Under the pieces are notes generated by a model that had not been told where the DNA came from, made no database searches, and was given only the letters and a program-made list of their open reading frames with translations. Made by a program: the position numbers and the translations under genes. Positions 40,445 through 47,813 of a stretch of 64,000 bases of DNA are shown piece after piece (position 1 is the stretch's first letter; every line of letters begins with the position of its first letter). Origin of the DNA: VRUE01 sp963703175 (GTDB taxonomy: Bacteria; Actinomycetota; Thermoleophilia; Solirubrobacterales; 70-9); the NCBI GenBank assembly GCA_963703175.1, contig OY969794.1, positions 434,001-498,000 on the forward strand, read 5' to 3'.

Positions 40445-41383
40445 ATGCCACCGGCCAGCCGCCACGAACCCAAGCGGGCCAAGTCCTCAACGTCGGACTA
40501 CTCCGTCACGGAGTTTCTGCGGGACTTCCCCGACGATGCCGCCTGCCTAGAACACCTGTGGCGGACCCGCTACTCGGCTGACGGCGAGCACGCCCATTGC
40601 CCGCGTTGCGACTGCCGCCGCGTCTTCAGGCGCTACGCGACCAAGCAGCAGCGCCAGTCTTGGACTTGCACGGCCTGCGGCCTCCATGTCCATCCCACGG
40701 CCGGGACGATCTTCCACCGCTCCTCGACCTCGCTGCGGCTCTGGTTCCACTCCATGTACCTGATGACCAGCACGCGATGCGGCATATCCGCGAAACAGCT
40801 AGAGCGCGAGCTGGGCGTCCACTACAAGACCGCCTGGCGCATGTTCAACAAGATCCGCAACGAGCTTATGAAGGGCGACGAGTGGCCGCTGAAAGGCGAG
40901 GTCGAGGTAGACGAGACCTCTTGGGGCGGGAAGCCACGTCGCAAGATGACCTACTCCGAGGGTGCCAAACACCGTGAAGCCAAGCCGACGATCCTCGGAA
41001 TGGTCGAGCGCGGTGGGCGCATCCGCCTGCGCGTAATCGCGGGACGGCGCGGCGAGCCGCTAAGTGGAGCCGTGCGGGCCAACGTCGATCCCGGAGCGAT
41101 CCTCTTCACCGATGACTGGCAGCCCTATAAGCCGCTCTCCAGGGAGTACGCGGGCCATAGCGTGATTAACCACTCCGCGGGCGTCTACGTCGAAGGCGAC
41201 ATTCACACGAACACCATCGAGGGCTTCTTCGGCAACCTCAAAACCGGGATGCGCGGCACCTACAAGATGGTCTCGCGCCAATGGCTTCAGTCCTACCTAG
41301 ACGAGTACGCGTGGCGTCACAACCAGCGCTATCGCGGGCCGCGCTCGATGTTCCACCTTCTGGTCGAGGAGGCGGCGAAATGA
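40445..41383 (+). CDS. IS1595/ISXO2-family transposase
   Basis: A 312-residue DDE-type transposase. The N-terminal zinc ribbon uses C52, C55, C75 and C78 (HCPRCDCRRVF; WTCTACG). A helix-turn-helix region follows (ISAKQLERELGVHYKTAWRM). The catalytic domain has D156 in VEVDETSWGGKP, D223/D224 in ILFTDDWQPYK, and N256 with E259 in HTNTIEGFFGNLKTG, as in the ISXO2-like DDE(N) fold. The length is normal, with no frameshift or stop, so it is probably functional. Its stop overlaps the ATG of the HTH gene (ATGA). Confidence 0.95.
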   Translation: MPPASRHEPKRAKSSTSDYSVTEFLRDFPDDAACLEHLWRTRYSADGEHAHCPRCDCRRVFRRYATKQQRQSWTCTACGLHVHPTAGTIFHRSSTSLRLWFHSMYLMTSTRCGISAKQLERELGVHYKTAWRMFNKIRNELMKGDEWPLKGEVEVDETSWGGKPRRKMTYSEGAKHREAKPTILGMVERGGRIRLRVIAGRRGEPLSGAVRANVDPGAILFTDDWQPYKPLSREYAGHSVINHSAGVYVEGDIHTNTIEGFFGNLKTGMRGTYKMVSRQWLQSYLDEYAWRHNQRYRGPRSMFHLLVEEAAK

Positions 41384-41586
41384 GCGAGCAGCAAAGGACG
41401 CTCAAAGGAATCAGGAGCGCTGCCAAGCGCCGGGCGAAGGCTGAGGCGGATCGAAAGAAGGCGACCGAAGACCTACGCGACTACTGCAAGGCAGCGAGGT
41501 TCGCGGGCGTCTCGATTACCCAGATTGCTTCGGAGGCCGGTCTTTCTCGTCAGGGCGTTTACAACCTGCTGGCGGAGCGACCTTAG
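41380..41586 (+). CDS. Small HTH protein translationally coupled to the transposase
   Basis: A 68-residue protein: a basic, Lys/Arg/Glu-rich N-terminal half (AAKRRAKAEADRKKATEDLR) that could be a coiled coil or DNA-contacting helix, then a helix-turn-helix GVSITQIASEAGLSRQGVYN. The ATG overlaps the transposase stop by 4 nt, so both are made from one mRNA. It may be a transposition cofactor or repressor. This is a small accessory gene that size-limited annotation would miss. Confidence 0.75.
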   Translation: MSEQQRTLKGIRSAAKRRAKAEADRKKATEDLRDYCKAARFAGVSITQIASEAGLSRQGVYNLLAERP

Positions 41587-41677
41587 ACAGAGCAGCGTCG
41601 AAGTCCCCTTTGGTCGGGACTGGAATCTCAAGCCCTTTGTCAGTCTTCTGTTTGCGCCGCTCCGTCATATGCCAAGG

Positions 41678-41995
41678 CTAGCCGGTGCGCTCCACGTCAA
41701 CCCGTCTTTGGACCGTCCCAAGCCCCGGCACCTCCGTTTCAATGAAGTGCCCCTCCAGCGTTTTTCCCGGCTCCCACGCGATCCCTTCCAGCAGATCGTT
41801 CGCGTCGATATCGAGAGCCACCGCCAGCTTGATCAGCGTGTCGATGCGTGGCACCCGCGCTCCCTTCTCCAGCAGGCCGATGGCCGTTCTGTGAAGGTCG
41901 GCGCGGAAACCGAGTTGTTCCTGGGACATCCCGGCCCGCTTACGGCAGCGGACCAAGTTCTCGCCAAAGCACCTTGCGCAATCTAAGGAAGCCAC
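41678..41995 (-). CDS. XRE-family transcriptional regulator
   Basis: A 105-residue regulator with an HTH-XRE domain at about 10-70: NLVRCRKRAGMSQEQLGFRA then LHRTAIGLLEKGARVPRIDT and IKLAVALDIDANDLLEGI. A short tail (EGHFIETEVPGLGTVQRRVD) follows with no enzyme motif. The ATG lies 3 nt after the stop of the upstream 95-residue gene, so the two form an operon inside the right end of the transposon. Targets could be the element's own promoters. Confidence 0.85.
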   Translation of the reverse strand: MASLDCARCFGENLVRCRKRAGMSQEQLGFRADLHRTAIGLLEKGARVPRIDTLIKLAVALDIDANDLLEGIAWEPGKTLEGHFIETEVPGLGTVQRRVDVERTG

Positions 41996-41998
41996 AGC

Positions 41999-42286
41999 TC
42001 ACGCCTCCGGTAGCTCAAAGAAGCGGAGAGCAGCCCGCGTCGGTTCGATGGTGCCGCCGGGACACCGGACCAGGCCCACGCCGGTCAGATCGCGTACAGC
42101 GCGCTCGTAGGCGTCGCTGTCTGCGAAGTCCTCCGAGGCACCCGTTAGCTCGCGGACGAGATCAGGGATCGTCAGACGATTCGGGAAGACCTCCAGGACA
42201 TACCTGAGGGCAACGGCCTGATCAAGGAGATCGCGGACCTTGTTGGGCGAGGCATCGCAGCCTGCGCCAATACGATTGCTCTGCAT
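41999..42286 (-). CDS. Small winged-helix-like protein, partner of the XRE regulator
   Basis: A 95-residue protein that is helical up to residue 75 (DLLDQAVALRYVLEVFPNRL, TIPDLVRELTG), then has a short beta-type wing (VGLVRCPGGTIEPTRAALRF). This pattern resembles a winged helix of the kind that predicts DNA binding, but I do not recognise the family. It starts 100 nt inside the right end of the element and reads inwards, and is followed at 3 nt by the XRE gene. An antitoxin-like or regulatory role is only inferred from position. Confidence 0.65.
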   Translation of the reverse strand: MQSNRIGAGCDASPNKVRDLLDQAVALRYVLEVFPNRLTIPDLVRELTGASEDFADSDAYERAVRDLTGVGLVRCPGGTIEPTRAALRFFELPEA

Positions 42287-42309
42287 GGGAAGTACTCCTT
42301 CCTGTGCCA

Positions 42310-42340
42310 GGCCGGGGGCTGTTTGCGCAGCGCCCCGGCC
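42310..42340 (+). terminator. Terminator-like hairpin near the right end of the transposon
   Basis: GGCCGGGG-GCTG pairs with (G)CAGC-GCCCCGGCC with one bulge around TTTGC, and is followed by GCTTTCTCTT. It lies between the start of the 95-residue gene and the right end. It could stop transcription that would run from the element into the MMPL gene or the reverse. Confidence 0.5.
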
Positions 42341-42370
42341 GCTTTCTCTTGGACGAGGAAGAAAGCTAGG

Positions 42371-42384
42371 GCCGCTCAGCGACG
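42371..42384 (+). repeat. Subterminal repeat GCCGCTCAGCGACG, right copy
   Basis: Identical to 38,929-38,942 and in the same orientation, 32 bp inside the right end. It has CTAGGG next to it where the left copy has CTAGCAAT, so the similarity extends a little beyond the 14-mer. Confidence 0.6.
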
Positions 42385-42390
42385 TAAATC

Positions 42391-42416
42391 GCTTCTACAG
42401 AGAAGGGATAGGCGTG
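42391..42416 (-). repeat. Right terminal inverted repeat
   Basis: Reads GCTTCTACA ... GGGATAGGCGTG on the plus strand and is the inverted partner of 38,886-38,911, with three mismatches in 26. Confidence 0.85.
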
Positions 42417-42424
42417 ACGAAGCT
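42417..42424 (+). repeat. Target-site duplication, right copy (ACGAAGCT)
   Basis: Exact copy of 38,878-38,885 that directly follows the right inverted repeat. Both copies are intact, which suggests an insertion that has not been long in place. Confidence 0.85.
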
Positions 42425-42450
42425 CACGGTTGGGCGCTACGGCGCGGTAG

Positions 42451-44598
42451 ATGCTCGAACGCCCCGTGACCCGGATCGCCGACCTGACCTGGAAGCATCC
42501 GAAGCTCGTCCTTGCCGCGGTCGGCATCTTCACTTTCCTCGCCTTCGGTCTGAGCAAAAACGTCGAGCAACACCTGAAGGCCGCCGGCTTCAGCGATCCG
42601 GCCAGCGAGAGCGCGAAGGCGCAGGATCTGCTGATCGAGAAGTCCGGCAGCGAGAGTCAGCCGGCGATCATCGTGCGCGTCAGGCCGGCAGCGGGACGGG
42701 GCCGACTGCCGCTCGGCTCTCCAAGCCTGAAGAGAGAAGCGCGGCGCCTCACCACCGCTCTGCGCTCGGTCGACGGCGTCTCCCGTGCCGAAAACCCGCT
42801 CGCCGGAGGCTCACCGCAACTGATCGCCTCCGATCGAAGCTCGCTCCTGCTAGCTGCCTATTTCTCCAGCGACGACGTCCAGGTTCTCGCCAACGGGGCC
42901 GATGAGGCGTCAGAACGACTGGCCTCGTCGAAGAGATACGAGGTGACCGTCGGCGGCCTCGCCGCCGGCTTCAACGAGGTCAACGACACCGTCCACTCCG
43001 ACCTGATCCGGGCCGAGCTGATCGCCTTCCCGCTGCTTGCCCTGCTGCTACTGATCGTCTTCCGGGGCGTTGTCGCGGCGTCGATCCCACTGCTGGTGGG
43101 GATAGTCTCGATCGGCGGCACCTTCCTCACCCTGTTGGTGATGTCGAAGTTCGTCGCCACCTCCGTCTTCGCCCTGAACATCACTACCGCAATGGGTCTA
43201 GGCCTGGCGGTCGATTACGGCCTGCTGCTCGTCACCCGCTACCGCGAGGAGTTGGAGCGCGACGGCCCCAGCCGCGAGTCGCACCGCCGTCTGGTCGAGT
43301 CCGCCGGGCGCACGGTGATCTTCTCCGGCCTGACCGTTGCTGCGGCGATGGCGGCGGTGACGCTTCTGCCCCAGCGCTTCCTCTACTCGGTCGGCGCGGG
43401 CGGAGCGATCGTCTCCATCTTCGCCGCCTTCGGCGCACTGTTGATCGTTCCCTCGCTGCTCGCCCTGCTCGGCGAGCGGGTCAACGCCCTCTCGCTGCGC
43501 CGCGGGCCGGCCCTCTCAGACGAATCGGGAGGCTGGTACCGGCTGGCCCGCGGCGTGATGCGGCGGCCGGTCAGCGTGGCGCTGGGAAGTGCGGCGCTCC
43601 TGCTTCTACTCGCGGTTCCGGTGCTGGGAGTCAAGCTGACCATCCCCGGCACCGACAGCGTCCCCGCCGGCAAGCCGTCCCGCGAGGTAGTGGTGACGGT
43701 CGACCGGGACTACCCGGCGACCCTTGGCACCCCCGTCTCGGTTGCCGTCGATGGGCGGGCGAACGACGAGCAGTTACGACACCTTTCGCGGCGGATCGCG
43801 GCGGTCAAGGGCATCGGAGCCCCTTCGCCTTTCCAGCGCATCTCTCCCGACCTGGCCCTGGCCAACTTCGGCCTGGACGGGACGGCCGACGATGCGCTCA
43901 CCGACAAAACGCAGGACGCCGTGCGGGCGATTCGCGCCATGACCGGGCCGGCGCCCCTCTTGGTCTCCGGCTTCACCGCCGAATTTCTCGATCTGAAGCA
44001 GAGCCTGGCCCACAACCTGCCGCTTGTCATCGGGGTGATCGCTCTCACCACCCTGATCTTGCTGTTCATGTTGACCGGCTCGGTCGTACTGCCGTTGAAG
44101 ACGCTGCTGATGAACATCCTGACCCTGGCGGGGACGCTCGGGGTAATCGTCGCGGCGTTCCAGTGGGGCCTGCTCGACGGCCCGCTCGGCTACTCCGGCC
44201 CCAAGGGCATGGAGACCTCGACCCTCGTCTTGATGTTCGCGGTCATCTTCGGCCTCTCCACCGACTACGCGGTCCTTGTCCTGGCGCGAATCAAAGAGCT
44301 GCACGACTCCGGCCTGCCCAACGAAGAGGCGGTAGCCCGAGGGATCGCGCGCACCGGCAGGGTGATCAGCGCCGCAGCCATCTGCCTCGCCGCGGTCTTC
44401 CTCGCCTTCACCACCAGCTCGATCTTCTTCATGAAGGAGGCGGGAATTGGCTACGCGGCCGCGGTGCTGATCGACGCAACCCTGGTCAGAGCTCTGCTCG
44501 TGCCGGCGCTGATGCGACTCTTCGGCGACTGGAACTGGTGGGCGCCCGCACCGCTGCGCCGCTTCCAGCAGCGCTTCGGCTTCTCAGAGGTCGCCTGA
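42451..44598 (+). CDS. MMPL/RND-family transporter (paralogue of 52069)
   Basis: A 715-residue membrane protein with the double RND layout: segment 1 (PKLVLAAVGIFTFLAFGL), a first extracytoplasmic domain, a block of segments with AMGLGLAVDYGLLLVTRYRE, a second domain, and a second block with VIFGLSTDYAVLVLARIKEL. The acidic DYG/DYA residues are those of proton coupling in MMPL proteins. It closely matches the second MMPL (52069-54231) in the N-terminal NVEQHLKAAGF[ST]DPASES stretch. Substrate is likely a lipid or hydrophobic compound. The transposon inserted just upstream of its start. Confidence 0.88.
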   Translation: MLERPVTRIADLTWKHPKLVLAAVGIFTFLAFGLSKNVEQHLKAAGFSDPASESAKAQDLLIEKSGSESQPAIIVRVRPAAGRGRLPLGSPSLKREARRLTTALRSVDGVSRAENPLAGGSPQLIASDRSSLLLAAYFSSDDVQVLANGADEASERLASSKRYEVTVGGLAAGFNEVNDTVHSDLIRAELIAFPLLALLLLIVFRGVVAASIPLLVGIVSIGGTFLTLLVMSKFVATSVFALNITTAMGLGLAVDYGLLLVTRYREELERDGPSRESHRRLVESAGRTVIFSGLTVAAAMAAVTLLPQRFLYSVGAGGAIVSIFAAFGALLIVPSLLALLGERVNALSLRRGPALSDESGGWYRLARGVMRRPVSVALGSAALLLLLAVPVLGVKLTIPGTDSVPAGKPSREVVVTVDRDYPATLGTPVSVAVDGRANDEQLRHLSRRIAAVKGIGAPSPFQRISPDLALANFGLDGTADDALTDKTQDAVRAIRAMTGPAPLLVSGFTAEFLDLKQSLAHNLPLVIGVIALTTLILLFMLTGSVVLPLKTLLMNILTLAGTLGVIVAAFQWGLLDGPLGYSGPKGMETSTLVLMFAVIFGLSTDYAVLVLARIKELHDSGLPNEEAVARGIARTGRVISAAAICLAAVFLAFTTSSIFFMKEAGIGYAAAVLIDATLVRALLVPALMRLFGDWNWWAPAPLRRFQQRFGFSEVA

Positions 44599-44618
44599 GG
44601 CGCCCGGCCGGCTCGGGA

Positions 44619-44981
44619 CTATCGGACTCCTTCTTCGGGTTCCACCGCTTGACAGGCGGGCCTGCCGTGGTTTTTCAGGGCGATTTCGCCGTGATGGTTG
44701 ACCCCCCAGTGCAGAAGGATCACGCAGACGACTTCGTCACCCGGTTCGTTGACGCCTTTGTAGAGGAAGCCCGACGCACAGTCGACCCGACTGTCGGAGA
44801 CACGCTTGCACGGACCGACTTTGTAAGCGACGCATTTGCGGTCCCCCTTGCAGGTTGCTTCTGCGAATTCCTGCGTGGCGTGCTTCGCCTGGCCGTAACC
44901 CAGATGCCAGACGAACGCGTGAGCCGTTGCCGCAAGACACAAGAACGCAGCCAGGGCCGCGATTACGACCTTCACCTTCAT
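44619..44981 (-). CDS. Small secreted Cys-containing protein, unknown
   Basis: A 120-residue exported protein. The signal peptide is VKVVIAALAAFLCLAATAHA; the mature part has six cysteines (ATCKGDRKCVAYKVGPCKRV, RVDCASGF, VVCVILLHW, PACQAVE), which suits disulfide-stabilised folding. GGGGAG is 5 nt before the ATG. It converges with the MMPL gene at 44598 and has no operon partners. No family recognised. Confidence 0.7.
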   Translation of the reverse strand: MKVKVVIAALAAFLCLAATAHAFVWHLGYGQAKHATQEFAEATCKGDRKCVAYKVGPCKRVSDSRVDCASGFLYKGVNEPGDEVVCVILLHWGVNHHGEIALKNHGRPACQAVEPEEGVR

Positions 44982-45081
44982 ACCGTCTCCCCTCTCGGTA
45001 CCTATAGAGGGCCGAGAGAATACTCATAGGAGAAAAAAGCGAGCGCCCCGTTCCAATGGTGTGCGAGCGGTCACAGTTACT

Positions 45082-45124
45082 TTGACATGGATCTGTGTCT
45101 CGGTTACGTTTACACCGATCCATG
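45082..45124 (+). promoter_or_regulatory. Promoter embedded in an inverted repeat, upstream of the thiolase operon
   Basis: TTGACA (45,082-45,087), 17 nt, and TACGTT (45,105-45,110) form a likely promoter. CATGGATCTGTGT (45,086) and ACACCGATCCATG (ending 45,124) form 13-bp arms with one mismatch around it. An operator that covers both boxes is the usual design for repression by a TetR- or GntR-like protein. The start at 45202 leaves a leader of about 85 nt. Confidence 0.65.
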
Positions 45125-45201
45125 TAGCGGGTAGTCGGCGGCGGGAGGCTTTGCGGCCCCTGCACGTCTCCGTATTGCACTTCAATCGAAAGGCTTCGAC
45201 G

Positions 45202-46497
45202 TTGACTGAGAGTCCCCGTCGGGTCGCCATCGTCGGCGGCAACCGAATCCCCTTTGCGCGCTCCAACTCGGTCTACTCGCGTGCTTCCAACCAGGACATG
45301 CTCGCCGCCGCGCTCGACGGCTTGGTCGAGCGTTTCTCGCTTGGCGGCGAAGCGCTGGGCGAGGTCGCCGGCGGCGCCGTGCTCAAGCACTCGCGTGACC
45401 GTGACCTGACCCGCGAGAGCGTGCTCGGCACGCGGCTCGCCCCCGAGACCCCCGCCTACGACGTCCAACAGGCCTGCGGGACCGGCCTGGAGACGACGAT
45501 CCTCGTCGCCAACAAGATCGCCCTCGGGCAGATCGACTCCGGCATCGCCTGCGGCGCCGATACCACCTCAGACGCGCCGATCGGCCTCAACGAGGACCTG
45601 CGCGAGGTGCTGCTTGACGCCAATCGCGAGAAGTCGACCGCGGGGCGACTGAAACAGCTGACCCGACTGCGCCCCGGCCACGTCGTCCCCTCGATCCCGC
45701 GCAACGAGGAGCCCCGCACCGGCCTCTCGATGGGCGAGCACTGCGCCGTGATGGCGGCCGAGTGGGACATCGACCGCGAGGAGCAGGACGAGCTCGCGGT
45801 CGCCAGCCATCACAACCTCGCCGCCGCTTACGAGCGCGGCTTCATGGACGACCTCGTCAACCCTTACCTCGGGCTCGAGCGCGACCAGAACATGCGCCCG
45901 GACTCTTCCGCCGAGAAGCTGGCCAAGCTCGGCCCGGTCTTCGGCGGCCCCGACGGTACGATGACCGCCGCCAACTCGACCCCGCTCTCAGACGGCGCCT
46001 CGACGGTACTGCTGGCGAGCGAGGAGTGGGCGAAGGAGCGCGATCTGCCGATCCTCGCCTACTTCGTCGACGGGCAGACGGCGGCGATTGACCACGTCCA
46101 CAAGCGCGAGGGCCTCTTAATGGCGCCCGCGTACGCGATGCCGCGCATGCTCGACCGCAACGGCCTTAAGCTGCAGGACTTCGACCTCTACGAGATCCAC
46201 GAGGCCTTCGCCGCGCAGGTGCTCTGCACGCTGCGCGCCTGGGAGGACGAGCGTTTCTGCCGCGACCGGCTCGGCCGCTCCGCCCCGCTCGGTGCGATCG
46301 AGCGAGGGAAGCTCAACGTCAACGGCGGCTCGCTCGCCGCCGGCCACCCCTTTGCCGCCACCGGCGGTCGCATCGTCGCCTCGCTGGCCAAAGAGCTGCA
46401 CGAACGCGGCTCGGGGCGCGGCGCGATCAGCATCTGCGCCGCTGCCGGCCAGGGCGTAGTCGCAATCCTCGAGGCCCCCGGAAAGGAGGGGAAATGA
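45202..46497 (+). CDS. Acetyl-CoA acetyltransferase (thiolase, FadA2-like)
   Basis: A 431-residue thiolase. The nucleophile Cys92 is in VQQACGTGLETT; NSTPLSDGASTVLLASEEWA, the His in LYEIHEAFAAQVLC, and CAAAGQGVVAILE near the end match the family. It starts at a TTG (45202) with GAAAGG upstream; the frame upstream to 45061 runs over the operator. It overlaps the next gene by 4 nt. Gene order thiolase-fabG-maoC resembles the Mycobacterium tuberculosis fadA2-fabG4-htdX neighbourhood, so it is probably part of the same kind of fatty-acyl cycle. Confidence 0.9.
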   Translation: MTESPRRVAIVGGNRIPFARSNSVYSRASNQDMLAAALDGLVERFSLGGEALGEVAGGAVLKHSRDRDLTRESVLGTRLAPETPAYDVQQACGTGLETTILVANKIALGQIDSGIACGADTTSDAPIGLNEDLREVLLDANREKSTAGRLKQLTRLRPGHVVPSIPRNEEPRTGLSMGEHCAVMAAEWDIDREEQDELAVASHHNLAAAYERGFMDDLVNPYLGLERDQNMRPDSSAEKLAKLGPVFGGPDGTMTAANSTPLSDGASTVLLASEEWAKERDLPILAYFVDGQTAAIDHVHKREGLLMAPAYAMPRMLDRNGLKLQDFDLYEIHEAFAAQVLCTLRAWEDERFCRDRLGRSAPLGAIERGKLNVNGGSLAAGHPFAATGGRIVASLAKELHERGSGRGAISICAAAGQGVVAILEAPGKEGK

Positions 46498-47813
46498 GCG
46501 ACCTCTACACGCAGATCGTCAACTCGCCCCCGGGCAAGCTGATTGCCCGTCGCGTCGGCCTCCCGCAGCCGGTGGAGCTGAAGCGCCACAAGGCCGGCGA
46601 GGCGGATACGCCCGGCGCGGTGCTCAGCGGCGGGCCCGGCGGGCGGCTCTGCAAGCCGCTGGAGCGGCTGCTGGGCGAGATCGGCGCGCCGCGCCCGGAG
46701 AAATCCGACAGTCCCGTCGGGGCCCTGGTTTTCGACGCAAGCGGCATCTCCGACTCGACCGAACTGGTTGAGCTGCAGCGCTTCTTCCACCCCAACGTCA
46801 AGCGGATCGGGCGCTCCGGACGGGTCGTCGTCCTCGGCACGCCGCGGGCCGGCCTACCGGCGCGGGCGGCAACTGCACAGCGGGCTTTGGAGGGCTTCAC
46901 CCGCTCGCTCGGCAAGGAGATCGGCCGCGGCATCACCGTCCAGCTCGTCTATGTCGCCGAGGGGGCCGAGGACCAGGTCGACTCGACCCTGCGCTTCCTT
47001 CTCTCCCCCCGCTCCGCCTACGTCTCCGGCCAGGTGATTCAGATCGGCGCCGGTGTCGCCAAGGCGCCGACGCCGGAATGGAAGCAACCCCTGGACGGCA
47101 TGCGGGCGCTGGTCACCGGTGCCTCGCGCGGAATCGGCGAGGCGATCGCAACCGTCCTGCATCGCGACGGCGCCGAGCTAGTCCTGCTCGATGTGCCGGC
47201 GCTTTCAAATGACCTCAACGGGGTAGCCGCACGACTGGAGGCGGAGACGATCGAACTCGACATCACCGATGGGGATGCTCCGGCGACGATCGCCGAGCGG
47301 CTTTCGGGTGGGGTCGACCTGGTCGTCCATAACGCCGGTGTCACCCGCGATCGCACGATCGCCAAGATGCCCGAGGATCGCTGGAGCTCACTGATGGAGA
47401 TCAACCTCTCCAGTGAGGAGCGGATCAACGACGAGCTGCTCCACCGCGACCTATTGCGTAAGAACGGCCGCATCGTCTGTGTCTCCTCAATGAGCGGCAT
47501 CGCCGGCAACTCCGGCCAGACCAACTACGCGACCTCGAAGGCAGGTGTAATTGGCATGGTCGAGGCGCTGGCGCCGGAGCTGGCCAAGCGCGGCGCGACG
47601 ATCAACGCGGTCGCACCAGGCTTCATTGAGACCCAGATGACCGACGCGATGCCGATCCCGATCCGCGAAGCCGGCCGGCGCATGAACAGCATGTCGCAGG
47701 GCGGCCTGCCGGTCGACGTCGCCGAGACGATCGCCTGGCTCGCCAGCCCCGCCTCGACCGGCGTCAACGGCAACGTCGTCCGGGTCTGCGGTCAGAGCCT
47801 GCTGGGGGCGTGA
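46494..47813 (+). CDS. High-molecular-weight 3-oxoacyl reductase (FabG4-like)
   Basis: A 439-residue two-domain SDR. Residues 1-190 form a degenerate Rossmann domain without the glycine loop. Residues 200-439 are a functional reductase: LVTGASRGIGEAI at 207-219, the Ser in VCVSSMSG, and Y345-x3-K349 (NYATSK). This large form is known in FabG4 of mycobacteria, where it reduces 3-oxoacyl-CoA. Overlaps with thiolase (ATGA) and maoC (TGATG or GTGA) make a tight operon. Confidence 0.9.
   Translation: MSDLYTQIVNSPPGKLIARRVGLPQPVELKRHKAGEADTPGAVLSGGPGGRLCKPLERLLGEIGAPRPEKSDSPVGALVFDASGISDSTELVELQRFFHPNVKRIGRSGRVVVLGTPRAGLPARAATAQRALEGFTRSLGKEIGRGITVQLVYVAEGAEDQVDSTLRFLLSPRSAYVSGQVIQIGAGVAKAPTPEWKQPLDGMRALVTGASRGIGEAIATVLHRDGAELVLLDVPALSNDLNGVAARLEAETIELDITDGDAPATIAERLSGGVDLVVHNAGVTRDRTIAKMPEDRWSSLMEINLSSEERINDELLHRDLLRKNGRIVCVSSMSGIAGNSGQTNYATSKAGVIGMVEALAPELAKRGATINAVAPGFIETQMTDAMPIPIREAGRRMNSMSQGGLPVDVAETIAWLASPASTGVNGNVVRVCGQSLLGA

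Larger units (their letters stand above)
38886..42416. mobile_element. 3.5-kb IS1595-type transposon with cargo genes
   Basis: The element is bounded by 26-bp imperfect terminal inverted repeats (38,886-38,911 and 42,391-42,416) that agree at 23 positions, with the core ACGCCTATCCC and TGTAGAAGC perfectly paired. It is flanked by an 8-bp target duplication. Inside are seven genes: an R-x4-H (HEPN-like) protein, two small convergent genes, the transposase with a coupled HTH protein, and an XRE regulator with a small partner. Only one transposase and one pair of ends are present, so this is a single large element, not two IS copies around cargo. Joining the flanks leaves the ferredoxin and MMPL genes 43 nt apart, in the same direction. 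Confidence 0.85.

Noticed and set aside
38886..42416. Reading the cargo genes as a classical toxin-antitoxin pair
   Set aside because: The XRE gene and its partner are a plausible regulator pair, but no known toxin fold is visible in the 95-residue protein, so I left the call as regulator plus unknown.
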